Positions 24,506-34,121 of a stretch of DNA of 64,000 nt are shown here, one piece after another. Under the pieces are notes generated by a model. It worked only from the letters and a program-made list of their open reading frames with translations, was not told the origin of the DNA and did no database searches. The stretch is from Notolepis coatsorum. Lineage: Eukaryota; Chordata; Actinopteri; Aulopiformes; Paralepididae. Position numbers and translations under genes: made by a program. How positions within the stretch are numbered: position 1 is the stretch's first letter; each line of letters begins with the position of its first letter. The stretch is from assembly GCA_963971535.1 (NCBI GenBank), contig OZ020587.1, positions 162,972,491 through 163,036,490 on the forward strand, in the 5' to 3' direction.

Positions 24506-24625
24506 GCTTACAGCCATGCCATTCTGTACGCGCTCGATCTCGTCGGATCTCGGCCGCTACACAGGTTGGTCCTGGTTAGTACTTGGTTGGGAGACCGCCG
24601 GGGAATACCGGGTACGGTGTGCTTA
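24506..24625 (+). ncRNA. 5S rRNA-like segment, copy A no. 1
   Basis: 120 bases that align with vertebrate 5S rRNA nearly end to end: GCTTACAGCCATGCC start, GATCTCGTCGGATCTCGG, and CCTGGTTAGTACTTGG followed by TTGGGAGACCGCC and GGGAATACCGGGTAC. Box C of the internal pol III promoter is well kept, while the box A region (GCCGCTACACAGG) is altered. It is a diverged 5S-derived module inside a mobile element, not a normal 5S gene. Its counterpart in copy B is at 39833-39952, so it is an inherited part of the element. Confidence 0.85.
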
Positions 24626-25205
24626 GGGGCTGGTTCTCCATTATTTTTCGCTCCTCTCTCACGCATGGCGAAGAGGGGCCTGTGGGGGTGGTTTTTTGAC
24701 CTCCTCTGGTGACCCTGTGCTTCCCGTACCGCCAGGCCCGGTCCGAAGTGATGTTTGCGACCCGTAGGCCTGGGTTAACCCTTTTTGGAAACTGAAACAC
24801 TTGTACTGCGGTATAGCCGGTGTATACCCGCAGGTGTGTTTTGGAGTTTTTTCTTGAGGGGTTATAGGAACAACCACCGCATTGGGTAACACCGAGGTGG
24901 TTGATTCCCTGGTGTGTTGGAGCAGTGTCAACTCCCGGGTTCACCGGTTGAGGGTGCCCCTGCACGTTCATGACGTCTGCCAATCGTGTCAGCCTTCTCT
25001 GCCTCGACCCCTCTGGGTGGGGGTTGTTAAATGGAGGCTTGGTCATGCAACACCGCCAGCTTACGCTCCTTCCGCCGGGGCGGCTGTGTTCAGCTGTCCC
25101 CTCTGGCGCCTGTCTCGTCCGCAGTCTCCAGGCTAGGGTTAACAGCCTGTTGCCTGGTTTTTCCCCGGTGCGCTGCCTGCTTCCGTTGGTTAACCTTTTT
25201 TGTGT

Positions 25206-25226
25206 GCTTACGGCCATGCTGACTGC
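25206..25226 (+). ncRNA. 5S rRNA 5'-end fragment
   Basis: GCTTACGGCCATGC resembles the first bases of 5S rRNA and then diverges. In copy B the homologous place reads TTACGACCATGC. It could be a truncated third 5S module or chance. Confidence 0.4.
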
Positions 25227-25284
25227 CTATTCTGCAGGGTCAGTGTGCCAGGCGGTGTACTATTGGGGGGACGGGGCCCGCTCG

Positions 25285-25387
25285 GCTTACGGCCATACCG
25301 ACCTGAACACGCCCGGTCTCGTCCGATCTCGGAAGCTGGGCAGGTTCTGGCCTGGTTGGTTCCGCCTGGGAATACCAGGTGCAGTAA
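25285..25387 (+). ncRNA. 5S rRNA-like segment, copy A no. 2
   Basis: The first 75 bases closely follow vertebrate 5S rRNA (GCTTACGGCCATACC, CTGAACACGCCCGG, TCTCGGAAGCT). About 17 bases of box C are then missing, and CCGCCTGGGAATACC and GTGCAGTAA complete the 3' end. Copy B lacks the whole segment: its sequence runs CCCGCTCGG directly into CTGAGGGGCC. Conservation is higher at the 5' end than in module 1, suggesting a separate, later acquisition. Confidence 0.85.
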
Positions 25388-25871
25388 CTGAGGGGCCTTT
25401 GTCCGAATACGCTGGCGATGTGGGGGGCGGGGCACTACGTGCCCACCTGGTGGGGTCTTGATGCTGGCATCATGGACTTCTCCGGGCCCCCATTCCAGGG
25501 AGTCCAGTCCTTTTGGTGGGTCTGGGTCTTCCTTCGTGCTCCGCTGCTACGGCCTTGCCACGGGGTTGGGTTTGCCCTTGACCCCGTGATTCTGGGGGCA
25601 GTAACGAGGTTGTTCCTCCGTTCGTTCCCGGGTGGCATGCGGGTTGTGCGTGTGTGTAGTCGTGGGGTCAAGCCACGGTCTGCTCACCCTGTGCGTTGAG
25701 TTGCTTGAGTGCCTCTTCGCACGGTCGGGTCCGTCGCCCTCCCGTGACGTCCCTAATAGGGGGGCTACCCTCCATTAGGGGGGGTCGGGGGGGCTCGGCC
25801 CTCCCTGTTCTGATGGTTTTGGGGGGCTGTCAGCGGGGTGTATTTGTCAGCCAAGTGGCTCCGCTTGGCCT

Positions 25872-25901
25872 CCCTTGTGCAGAAGGCGATGCCAAGCTAA
25901 G
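25872..25901. repeat. Internal complementary region, left half (copy A)
   Basis: GCAGAAGGCGATGCCAAGC followed by TAAGCCAC is the reverse complement of the left outer end (20907-20935). In DIRS elements this region templates restoration of the element ends. The L2 LINE begins immediately after it. Confidence 0.85.
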
Positions 25902-28900
25902 CCACACTGTCACAGTACAGGGAGGCTTATGGAATTGTCAATCAGCAGTCAAGAAAGCTGACTTCATTACTGCCTACGCCCATAGTCTAAATCTGCAGCT
26001 CCTGGCTCTAACTGAGACCTGGATAACCCCCAATAACTCGTCAACACCTGCAGCATTATCTACAAACTATAACTTCACTCACACACCTCGACCCTCCAGA
26101 CGGGGTGGAGGCACTGGCCTCATGACATCTCCTTCATGGGCTACAAACCTAACGCAACTCCCAGAACTGTCACTCTCCTCCCTCGAATATCATGCAGTAT
26201 CTGTCTCTAATCCTTTCAATCTCACCATTGTTACACTCTATCGCCCTCCAGGTCCCCTCGATCACTTCACAGATGAGCTGGACATGCTTCTAAGCTCCTT
26301 ACCGGAAGATGGTACCCCGCTCCTTCTATTGGGCGACTTCAACCTGCCTGACTCATCTCAGTCGGTCCCAGTGGTCTCCCTCCTACAACAATTTGACCTG
26401 ACTCCCACTGCCATGCCTCCCACCCACAAAGCAGGCAACTCCTTGGATCTCATATTTTCCCGTAACTCCAGCATCATTAACACCACGGTAACTCCCCTAC
26501 ATGTATCTGACCATTCCTTCATATCCTTCTCACTAACTCTCATGCTTAACCGAAAAGTCTTCACCCCAACTCAAACCGTCTCACTCAGACGCAACCTGCC
26601 CTCCCTATCTCCCTCCACCCTCTCCTCTGACATAATATCCGCTCTACCTTTGAGTGACACCTTCTCTGCTCTCCCCACAGAGATGGCAACCTCCACCCTC
26701 CTCTCAGCCCTTGCAACCTCCTTCGACAAGCTCTGTCCCCTCGTTGAGAAACCTGCCCGCCGTTCCCCACCCAGTCCATGGCTGACGGATGCAGTGAGAG
26801 AACAAAGACAGGTCCTGAGAGCGGCTGAGAGGAAGTATAGAAAGTCACGCCTCACTGCTGACATCGACACATATCACAACCTCTTGTTAACATTCTCCAA
26901 AACCATTACTAATGCCAAAGCTTCTTTCTTTCACCATAGGATCGAGGCCTCTGCCAAGAATCTTCGCAAACTGCATGCTACCATGTCCTCCCTCCTCACT
27001 CCCCCCCCACCTCCTCCTCCCTCATCTTTTTCTGCCGAAGACTTTGCGATCTTCTTTGAGGAAAAAGTGGAGAACATCCGCAGCTCCTTCTCCCAACCCC
27101 CACCCATTCCAAACGCTGAATCGAGAACCTCATCCTTCACTCTGTCATCTTTCTCTCCCATTACAGAAGCCGAGACCCTGACACTGGTAACGTCGAACCG
27201 TCCGACTACATGCCAGCTGGACCAGCTACCCTCCCCACTCCTCCAGACCATAGCACCGGACATCCTCCCATTCCTAACTGCAACCATCAACTCCTCACTC
27301 AACTCGGGGGTGGTCCCCACCTCCCTAAAACAAGCCAGAGTCACGCCCCTCATAAAAAAACCAACCCTGAACCCCACCGTCATAGCCAACTATCGCCCTG
27401 TCTCTCTTCTCTCCTTCCTTTCTAAAACACTTGAACGTGCTGTATCCAACCAACTTACTGCTTATCTCTTACAGAATGACCTCCTAGACCCCAATCAGTC
27501 TGGCTTCCGGACTGGCCACTCCACAGAAACGGCCCTCATTGCGGTCACAGAGGCACTTCACTTAGCAAAAGCGAAAGGCCTCTCCTCTGTCCTGATTCTC
27601 CTAGATCTATCTGCAGCCTTCGACACAGTCAACCATCAGATCCTCCTCGCGGCCCTCGCAGGAATGGGAGTGGCTGGATCTGCGCTGACATGGCTGACAT
27701 CATACCTCAATGACCGCTCCTACCAAGTGTCATGGAGAGGGACTCTGTCGGCCACCCGCCCCCTCCGGACGGGTGTCCCCCAGGGCTCGGTCCTAGGACC
27801 CCTTCTCTTCTCCCTCTACACTAAATCACTGGGTAACATTATCACATCTCATGGCTTCTCATATCATTGTTATGCCGATGATACTCAACTCTTCCTCTCC
27901 TTCCCTCCCTCAGATATCCACGTCTCTGAGCGGATCTCGGCCTGTCTGTCCGACATCTCCGCCTGGATGACGACCAACCACCTCAAACTGAACCTAAGCA
28001 AAACAGAATTGCTCCACCTGCCGGCCAAATCCTCCCCCCTGACCGACCTCTCCATCACAGTCGAGAATGCAGCTGTGACCGCGTCGCCGACCGCCAAGAA
28101 CCTTGGTGTTGTCCTCGACGACCAGTTGAACTTCTCTGCTCACATCGCAGCGACAACCAGAACCTGCAGATTCCTCCTGAGCAACGTCAGAAGGATACGC
28201 CCCTTCCTGACAAAAGAAGCCACCCAACTCCTCGTCCAATCAACAGTCATCTCCCGCCTCGACTACTGCAACGCACTGCTAGCTGGCCTCCCGGCCACTG
28301 CCACCAAGCCTCTTCAACTCATTCAAAATGCAGCGGCCCGCCTGATCTCAAACCTACCGAAGTCAGCCCATGTCACCCCACTTCTTAGGGACCTGCACTG
28401 GCTCCCCATTGCTGCACGTATCCGCTTCAAGGCCCTCGACCTAGCATACCGTGCGGCAAAGGGAACCGCTCCCGCCTACCTCCGGTCAATGGTCTCTAAC
28501 TACACACCCTCAAGACCCCTACGCTCTGCGTCTTCTGGCCGCCTCAGATCTACTCCTATCCAAGCTCCCGGAGGGTCATCAAAGAGAAGCCGCCTATTCT
28601 CAGTCCTTGCCCCACAATGGTGGAATGAACTACCCATCCCAGTTAGGACAGCCGAATCCCGTCCAATCTTTCGCCGTCGACTAAAGACTCACTTCTTCAA
28701 CCATTATCTGAAATGATAAAAAAAAAAAAAAAAAAAAAATCTAACCCGACTAACCTTAATGTCATGCACTTGTCCTAATAAACTAACCTACACTGTAACA
28801 CGCAACACTTTGATGAACATTGTTACTCAGCTGATAGAGTTATACCCTTCTTGCTGTCTTGTCGCACAGAACTTGTAAGTCGCTTTGGATAAAAGCGTCA

Positions 28901-28930
28901 GCTAAATGACTAAATGTAAATGTAAATGTA
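25902..28930 (+). mobile_element. L2 LINE, slightly 5'-truncated
   Basis: A non-LTR retrotransposon of about 3.03 kb inserted in the internal complementary region of copy A. It contains one long ORF (endonuclease plus reverse transcriptase) and a 3' UTR with an A run at 28718-28739. The ending, CTTTGGATAAAAGCGTCAGC then AAATGACTAAATGTAAATG, defines the L2 tail found at 4.3, 7.1, 18.9, 20.1 and 29.6 kb. It is the only copy here with a complete RT. Confidence 0.9.
25922..28716 (+). CDS. L2 ORF2: endonuclease-reverse transcriptase
   Basis: An uninterrupted frame that also extends upstream to 25696 for about 75 codons, but that extension is DIRS-like sequence and not part of the LINE protein. 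In the extended numbering, apurinic-type endonuclease motifs are TETW (106-109), GDFN (213-216) and SDH (271-273). A Pro run follows the linker at about 436-442. The reverse transcriptase has LDLSAAFDTVNH (636-647) and the catalytic YADD (726-729), and ends with LHWLPIAARIRFK-type C-terminal blocks. The enzyme nicks target DNA and primes cDNA synthesis there. The first endonuclease strand is missing through 5' truncation, so nicking may be impaired. The frame is otherwise intact, indicating a young copy. Confidence 0.93.
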
Positions 28931-28995
28931 ACGATACAGAACGTTAGGTTATGACTATAACCAAGTTCTGTTAGTTAGGGGCGATGCTTGGCATC
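28931..28995. repeat. Internal complementary region, right half (copy A)
   Basis: CGATACAGAAC completes the left-end complement. GTTAGGTTATGACTATAACC onward is the reverse complement of the right outer end (29188-29234). The two parts share the GTT at 28943-28945, matching the GTT at both element boundaries. Confidence 0.85.
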
Positions 28996-29020
28996 GGACG
29001 CCGCTGCAGCCCTTGTCCTC

Positions 29021-29187
29021 ACCTTGTGGTGAAAGCTTGGGAAGGAGGAGAGCAGGTGACCACACACCTGCTTATGAAGGTAAGCTGATGAGGGGTGTGG
29101 TCAGACTAATACTGGTATTAGAGGTACATTTGTGGTTTATTCAGTACGCGTGCACGTACGCGAGATAGTGCAGAAGGCGATGCCAAG
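29021..29187 (-). repeat. Right inverted terminal repeat, copy A
   Basis: Reverse complement of 20917-21085, ending CGATGCCAAGC. The outer extension (29188-29234) is specific to the right end and complementary to 28943-28990. Confidence 0.9.
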
Positions 29188-29234
29188 CATCGCCCCTAAC
29201 TAACAGAACTTGGTTATAGTCATAACCTAACGTT

Positions 29235-29604
29235 TTGTATAGTCGATACACTTTTGTATTAATGAACAACATTGACTACTATGTCCAATATAGAAATATA
29301 GAAAATAATTTTACCCTAATCTGTGATGTCACACAAATGCACAGCTGCTCCGTAGAGAATGAATAGCGTGTCAGTATCCAGTATTGGTTTCCTGAAGGAT
29401 CTACTGTCTTGTCTGGAAGTGATAGCGCTATAAAGCCATTCATCAGTCAAATAGCTCCAGGCTGTATGACCTCACAGATTTGTGTTGGTTCTCCGATTTC
29501 TAGATTTGTGACGAACTTGTTCATGCTCTCAAATACAGTCTTAAGTGACCTTTAAGTCAACAATTTAATTCTTAAAATGAGTGATATGCCCATTTAAGTC
29601 TATT
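29235..29604. other. No feature recognised
   Basis: AT-rich sequence flanking copy A. No gene or repeat structure seen. Confidence 0.35.
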
Positions 29605-29825
29605 ACAGGTCAGTTTCATTCATCAATAAATGAATTACTATTTAAAAGACACGTTACACTGCTATAGCTATGCTATTGTTATTACATTTACATTTAGTCA
29701 TTTAGCTGACGCTTTTATCCAAAGTGACTTACTGTACAAGTTGTGTACAACAAGTCAGCAGGAAGGAAGGGTACAACTCTGGCAGCTAAGGGTCAGCAAG
29801 ATTGTTCATCAAAGAGTGTGATGTG
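29605..29825 (-). mobile_element. L2-type LINE 3' tail
   Basis: Reversed L2 tail (ACATTTACATTTAGTCATTT, AACAAGTCAGCAGGAAGG). The flank upstream shares CACTGCTATAGCTATG with 4365-4385, so this locus and 4321-4493 are copies of one larger repeat. Confidence 0.75.
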
Positions 29826-30170
29826 CATAGTAGTATAGACATATTAGCATGATAGGTACTGTAGTAGTATAAGTATAGTAGCATAGTAGTATAGACATAT
29901 TAGCATGATAGGTAGTAGTATAAGTATAGTAGTATAGACATATTAGCACAATAGGTAGTAGTATAAGTATAGTAGTATAGACATATTAGCATGATAGATA
30001 GTAGTATAAGTATAGTAGTATAGACATATTAGCACAATAGGTAGTAGTATAAGTATAGTACCATATCGACATATTAGCATGATAGGTAGGTATAAGAATA
30101 GTAGTATAGACATTATTAGCATGATAGATAGTAGTGTAGTAGCATAATAGTAAGTAAGGAACATATTAGT
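29826..30170. repeat. Minisatellite derived from L2 3' UTR, second array
   Basis: About eight degenerate units of TAGTATAGACATATTAGC / ATGATAGGTAGTAG / TATAAGTATAGTAG, the same unit as 4494-5010 and in the same position next to a reversed L2 tail. Confidence 0.85.
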
Positions 30171-30780
30171 AAAAAGGCAGTAAGAAGTTAAATTCTTTCG
30201 GATATTGTTTGAATTACATAATTATGGTTTGTTTTACCTAAAAGAGTGTTATCAACAAGTGCATTGGATATTATAAAACATATAACTATATCAGCAATTG
30301 GTAACTTTTCTGAGAAATGAAATTAATGTTGACAAATGAAAAGGGACTAAAATATCATCTGTGTTTTTAACAACAGCTGACTATTGGCTCGGCCGGTATT
30401 CAGCTGATTTATGCATTGGGCCTAAATGACAAACAAAGAAATGTTAAACACACTGTTGGTGTGCGGCTGCCCAGGTGTTTTGTGAAATAAAACTGACTTA
30501 CTGCTGACTGACAAGATGGCCACCGTTACACTCTAAATGATTATATTGGCCTCCCCCGTATATACTTTCCAAGGAATGACCCTAGTATTACACACAGCCA
30601 ACCGAGTAATGTCGTCTACTCGAGGAATTACCCTAGTATTACACACAGCCAACAGAGTACTTGTCATCTACTTTCACTAAACACCTCCACGCTATATGAT
30701 TGATTGATTATGTTATTTTCCTGTCACACAAAGTGCACAACCCTGACACCAAACATACTGTTGCAGTGTTCCATTATTAC
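30171..30780. other. Mostly unremarkable; one 50-bp duplication
   Basis: No gene. At 30573-30672 a unit of about 50 bp (GGAATGACCCTAGTATTACA, CACAGCCAAC) occurs twice in tandem. Confidence 0.5.
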
Positions 30781-30870
30781 ATAAGATAAGATAAGATATT
30801 CCTTTATTGATCCCCTTGGGGAAATGCACGCATCATAGCAGCATGGGGGGGGGGGGGGGGGGGGGAGGGG
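30781..30870 (-). mobile_element. LINE 3' tail with (AAGAT)n
   Basis: AAGAT repeats, ATTCCTTTATTGATCCCCTT and CATCATAGCAGCATGGGG match the segment at 5401-5480. A G run of about 20 follows at 30846-30866. Confidence 0.55.
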
Positions 30871-31182
30871 GGAGGGGAGGTACAGGTAGTAGAAGACATG
30901 GTACAGGTCATAGAATTATAGTACAGTAAAAAAAAAATTTAAACAATATAACAATAAAATTAACTCTGGACATGCTCATATGGGCAACAAGCTGCAAGAT
31001 GTGGGTATGTATGCACTCTCAGTTATATTTGCCCTACAATAAATATAGTTACAATATATAGAATAGAATAGAATAATCTAAGTCTCTAGGGCTAGTGGTG
31101 ATGTCTGTCCTCCTCTAGGTGGCATTAAACCTGCTGGTCTCTAGGTTAGGTTTACTTTATTTGATCAATTAATAAATTTTTA
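30871..31182. other. No gene recognised
   Basis: A-rich and AT-rich sequence, with ATAGAATAGAATAGAATAAT at about 31057. No supported feature. Confidence 0.35.
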
Positions 31183-31740
31183 TTTTTTTTTTATTGCAAA
31201 ACAAAATTGTTAAAAGTCAATACTCAACACACAATGCATAATGAAACTAACAATTAAGGTGGCTAAAATGATATGCAAGTACAGAAACAGAAAACAAAAA
31301 AAAGTATATAATAATATTTTACCGTATACAGTGTATATCCAACGAAATTACCAATTGTACCAATGTCTTATACAGGATATACTCCTAATACCTATTATCT
31401 AAAACCCTACACACATATGCTCCAGCTCGAACCCCCCCCTCCCGGACCCCTCCTTGGATAGTACCTCCATTATCCCTCACTCCTAACCAGACACTACCAT
31501 TATAAGCTAGCTTTTATTCTCTCCACCACTTCTAACCACATTGACATTTTGGATTCGTTGAGTCCCAGAATTCTTGCTGTAGAAATGTCTTGATAAATCA
31601 CATCGAGATATGTAAGAAACCAAACCTTCCGGCAAATTTTTTCCGGTTGAAACCAGCGTGATGCGATCAGTTTCGGTTCCGGTTTAGCTACAACATGTAG
31701 CACACGCATTTGGTAACAGCTCCGCTCCCGTCACCATTAA
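31183..31740 (-). mobile_element. L1 LINE 3' end fragment
   Basis: Read leftward, the segment encodes the C-terminus of an L1 ORF2 protein (ASRWFQPEKICRKVWFLTYL then DVIYQDISTARILGL, stop at 31500-31502), a 3' UTR and a poly-A tail (T run at 31183-31195 on the plus strand). It is homologous to 56474-57000. It lies head to head with the plus-strand L1 that starts just downstream. Confidence 0.8.
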
Positions 31741-31845
31741 TTTCGTTCAAAAACATTATTTTAACAAATACCAAAGAGATTAGACCACATCGTATGTATT
31801 GATAGGAACTCCTACTAACTATATCAAAAGACATAAAGACTCAAC

Positions 31846-32900
31846 ATGGGGGGTAAGGATGAGAATAAGGGTAGAAAGAAAAAAGAAGCAGCGAATACAA
31901 CGGCGACGATTGATACACGTTCCAAGAAAATAACAGGCGGCGCGCCGGCAGATCCGCTGTTGACAACCCCCGATGGGAATATAATGGAGAATATACCGGG
32001 TACATCGGCGACTGGCTCCGAGATGGAGACAATAGAGGACAACACAACGGGAACGACAGGAAAAAGTAGCGTGAAGGACAAAGCAGAGGATATTGAGAAG
32101 ATAATAGCCAACAAACCCGTCGGCCCCATCACTGCAGCTACAATATCAACTGGCACTGGCAGTGTAATTACACAACCCGACTTTAACTCCCTGACTAGCC
32201 TGATCAAGGATCTGATTAATGAACAGATGGTAGCTTTCAAATTACACGTCGCACACATCGATACTAAATTCTAACACATCGATGCTAAATTAGAAGAAGT
32301 TATGAAAGCGGTCGCTGTACAGTCCGAGCGAATCACGACAGTGGAGAATACGGTGACAGAAATTACACGGGCAGTCAAAGAGAACGAGAACATCATCAAC
32401 GTTGGTTTGACAGAGGTAACAAAGGAGATAAAAAGGGTGGAAGAGGCATGCCGGAGGAAAATACAAGAAGTTAAAGATGAAGCGATGGAGAGGCTACTCG
32501 AAACCCAACGCTACTACAAGCGAAATAACATCCGCATTGTAGGACTTGATGAAGCAGTCAATTGCGCAGACGACAAGTTTCCAACAGTGCTATCAGAGAT
32601 TTTGGGTAACAACTTTCTAAACACAGTGCTGATAGTGGACCAAGCTTACAGAATCGGTACTCGGGATCAAAGAAGCAACGGGCCAAGAGTCATAATTGTT
32701 ACTCTGCGCAAGACAGCAATAAGAGATGACATCATCAAAATTGCTCGCAACCAAAGGGGAAAGCTGAAACATGGTGAAAACCCAATATTTATCTACGAGG
32801 ATCTTTGCAAAGAGGCCATCGCTCGGCGTCTCCCCTACAAGGAGGTGATGCAGAAATTGTTCAAGTCTGGCCTCAGACCAAGGCTAGGCTACATTTTAGA
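31846..32900 (+). pseudogene. L1 ORF1 protein, interrupted and truncated
   Basis: The ATG at 31846 opens a basic, Thr-rich N-terminus. An in-frame TAA at 32272-32274 falls beside a small duplication (CACATCGAT...AAATT twice). The frame then continues with a heptad-rich coiled coil (32302-32500) and an RNA-recognition-like core beginning RNNIRIVGL, with GPRVIIVTLRK further on. This is the trimeric RNA chaperone layout of L1 ORF1. The C-terminal domain is cut after about 32885 (RPRLGY), where sequence jumps to ORF2 endonuclease. A second copy with an intact C-terminus is at 58257-58652. Confidence 0.85.
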
Positions 32901-33175
32901 GGAAGACATAGACGTTAGCGGATAACACATATCATAATATTAGTCACTCTTCTTTTGGTACGAGAACTTGAGGTGTAGCCATAGTCGTCAGACGTAAGTT
33001 AAATATTGAATTAAAGGGGGTATGGTCGGATGCGGATGGGCGTATAACTATAGCTAAGATTGTACACAATAACAGGAAAATAGCGTTGGCAGCGGTATAT
33101 GCCCCAAATTTGTACGAAGAGGGTTTCTTCACTACACTAACCGATGAAATGTTAAACCATCCCGATTACTCATTT
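32901..33175 (+). pseudogene. L1 ORF2 endonuclease fragment fused to ORF1
   Basis: The translation ILEEDIDV and the following NISHSSFGTR-equivalent bases match the endonuclease at 60880-61000 (ILEKDIDTLADNTYHNISH). All ORF2 sequence before that point and the ORF1 end are missing, so an internal deletion joined the two genes. A stop (TAA, 32923-32925) and point changes disrupt it. The Rex1-like insert follows. Confidence 0.75.
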
Positions 33176-34121
33176 CAAGTCAAGTCAAGTCAAGAGTTTT
33201 AATTGTCACGGCATACAGGTATACAATGAAATACGGGTGGTCTTGCCCGCAACGATGTGCAATACAGTGGTACAACATATAATAGAATCAAAAATGAAAA
33301 AAATAACATTGTGCAGTAAACAGGTAACAGGTAACATGGAGTGACATCTCGGTATCTGTACATAGTTATTTACAGAGCATATGGGACATGCTAGTTAGCT
33401 TTGGTAGTGCAATACACTGTTCCTGTTATTCTAATTTAAAGTTTCCTTTCCTTTGGCCATAAGTGTGCGTGTGTGCGACATGAGTGTGTGCCCGCTCATG
33501 TTAAAGTGTTAAGTGGCTGCTCGTGTGTGAGCGTGCACAGCGTGCGTGTCGTGTGTGTGTTCATGTGTGCTTGTGTGTGGATAGTTCAATGTTCTGAGCA
33601 CTCAATGTTCATTGTTCATGGCTCTGATGGCCTGGGGGAAGAAGCTGAGCCTAAGCCGCTCTGTCCTAGTAGCTGGGGTTCGCAGGCGTCTGCCTGACCT
33701 CAGCAGCTGAAACAGGCTGTTATTGGGGTGGTGAGGGTCTTTCATTATCCTGCAGGCTCTGGATTTGCACCTCTTGTTGTATAGAACCTGCAGGGGGGGT
33801 AGTGCAATACCCGTGGTACGCTCGGCTGAGCGCACCACTCTCTGTAGGGCCTTCTTGTCCTGTGCCGTGCTGTTTCCATACCAGGCAGTGATGTTTCCGG
33901 TCAGGATGCTCTCTACAGCTCCTGAGTAGAAGGACTGGAGTATCTTCCCAGATACTCTGAACTTCCTTAACTGTCTCAGGTGGTAGAGGCGCTGTTTCGC
34001 CTTCTTTACTACTGTGTCTATGTGTGTTGACCATGTCAGGTCCTCTGAGATGTGGACCCCCAGGTACTTAAAGCTGCTCACCCTGTCTACGGTGGCCCCG
34101 TTAATCATCAGTGGTGTGCGG
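33176..34121 (-). mobile_element. Rex1-like LINE, 5'-truncated
   Basis: The minus-strand frame from about 34118 to 33602 encodes a non-LTR RT C-terminus: INGATVDRVSSFKYLGVHIS, a VKKAKQRLYHLRQLRKFRV block, and AWYGNSTAQDKKALQRVV. It ends SFFPQAIRAMNNEH. The 3' UTR ends at a (TCAAG)n tail, 33176-33195 on the plus strand. The protein closely resembles the LINE at 50.4-53.6 kb, so they are one jockey-superfamily family; Rex1 is a tentative name. The catalytic box is missing by truncation. Confidence 0.85.

Larger units (their letters stand above)
20896..29234. mobile_element. DIRS-like element, copy A (non-autonomous, carries an L2)
   Basis: Bounded by GTT at 20896-20898 and 29232-29234. It has inverted terminal repeats (20917-21085 and 29021-29187), each with a different outer extension. 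An internal region is complementary to both outer ends, its halves now at 25872-25901 and 28931-28995 and separated by an L2 LINE. This inverted-repeat plus internal-complementary-region layout is characteristic of DIRS retrotransposons, which integrate circular DNA through a tyrosine recombinase. No reverse transcriptase, methyltransferase or recombinase frame is visible outside the L2, so copy A would depend on proteins supplied elsewhere. About 2 kb (23890-25880) is homologous to copy B (39215-41060). Confidence 0.8.

Noticed and set aside
24576..25217. 213-codon minus-strand gene
   Set aside because: It reads antisense through a 5S-like module and is not preserved in frame in copy B (39669-40457 differs in frame and gaps). 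No domain.
24506..25387. Genuine 5S rRNA gene cluster
   Set aside because: The copies have many substitutions, an altered box A or a gap in box C, and no T-run terminator. They are embedded in repeated element bodies.
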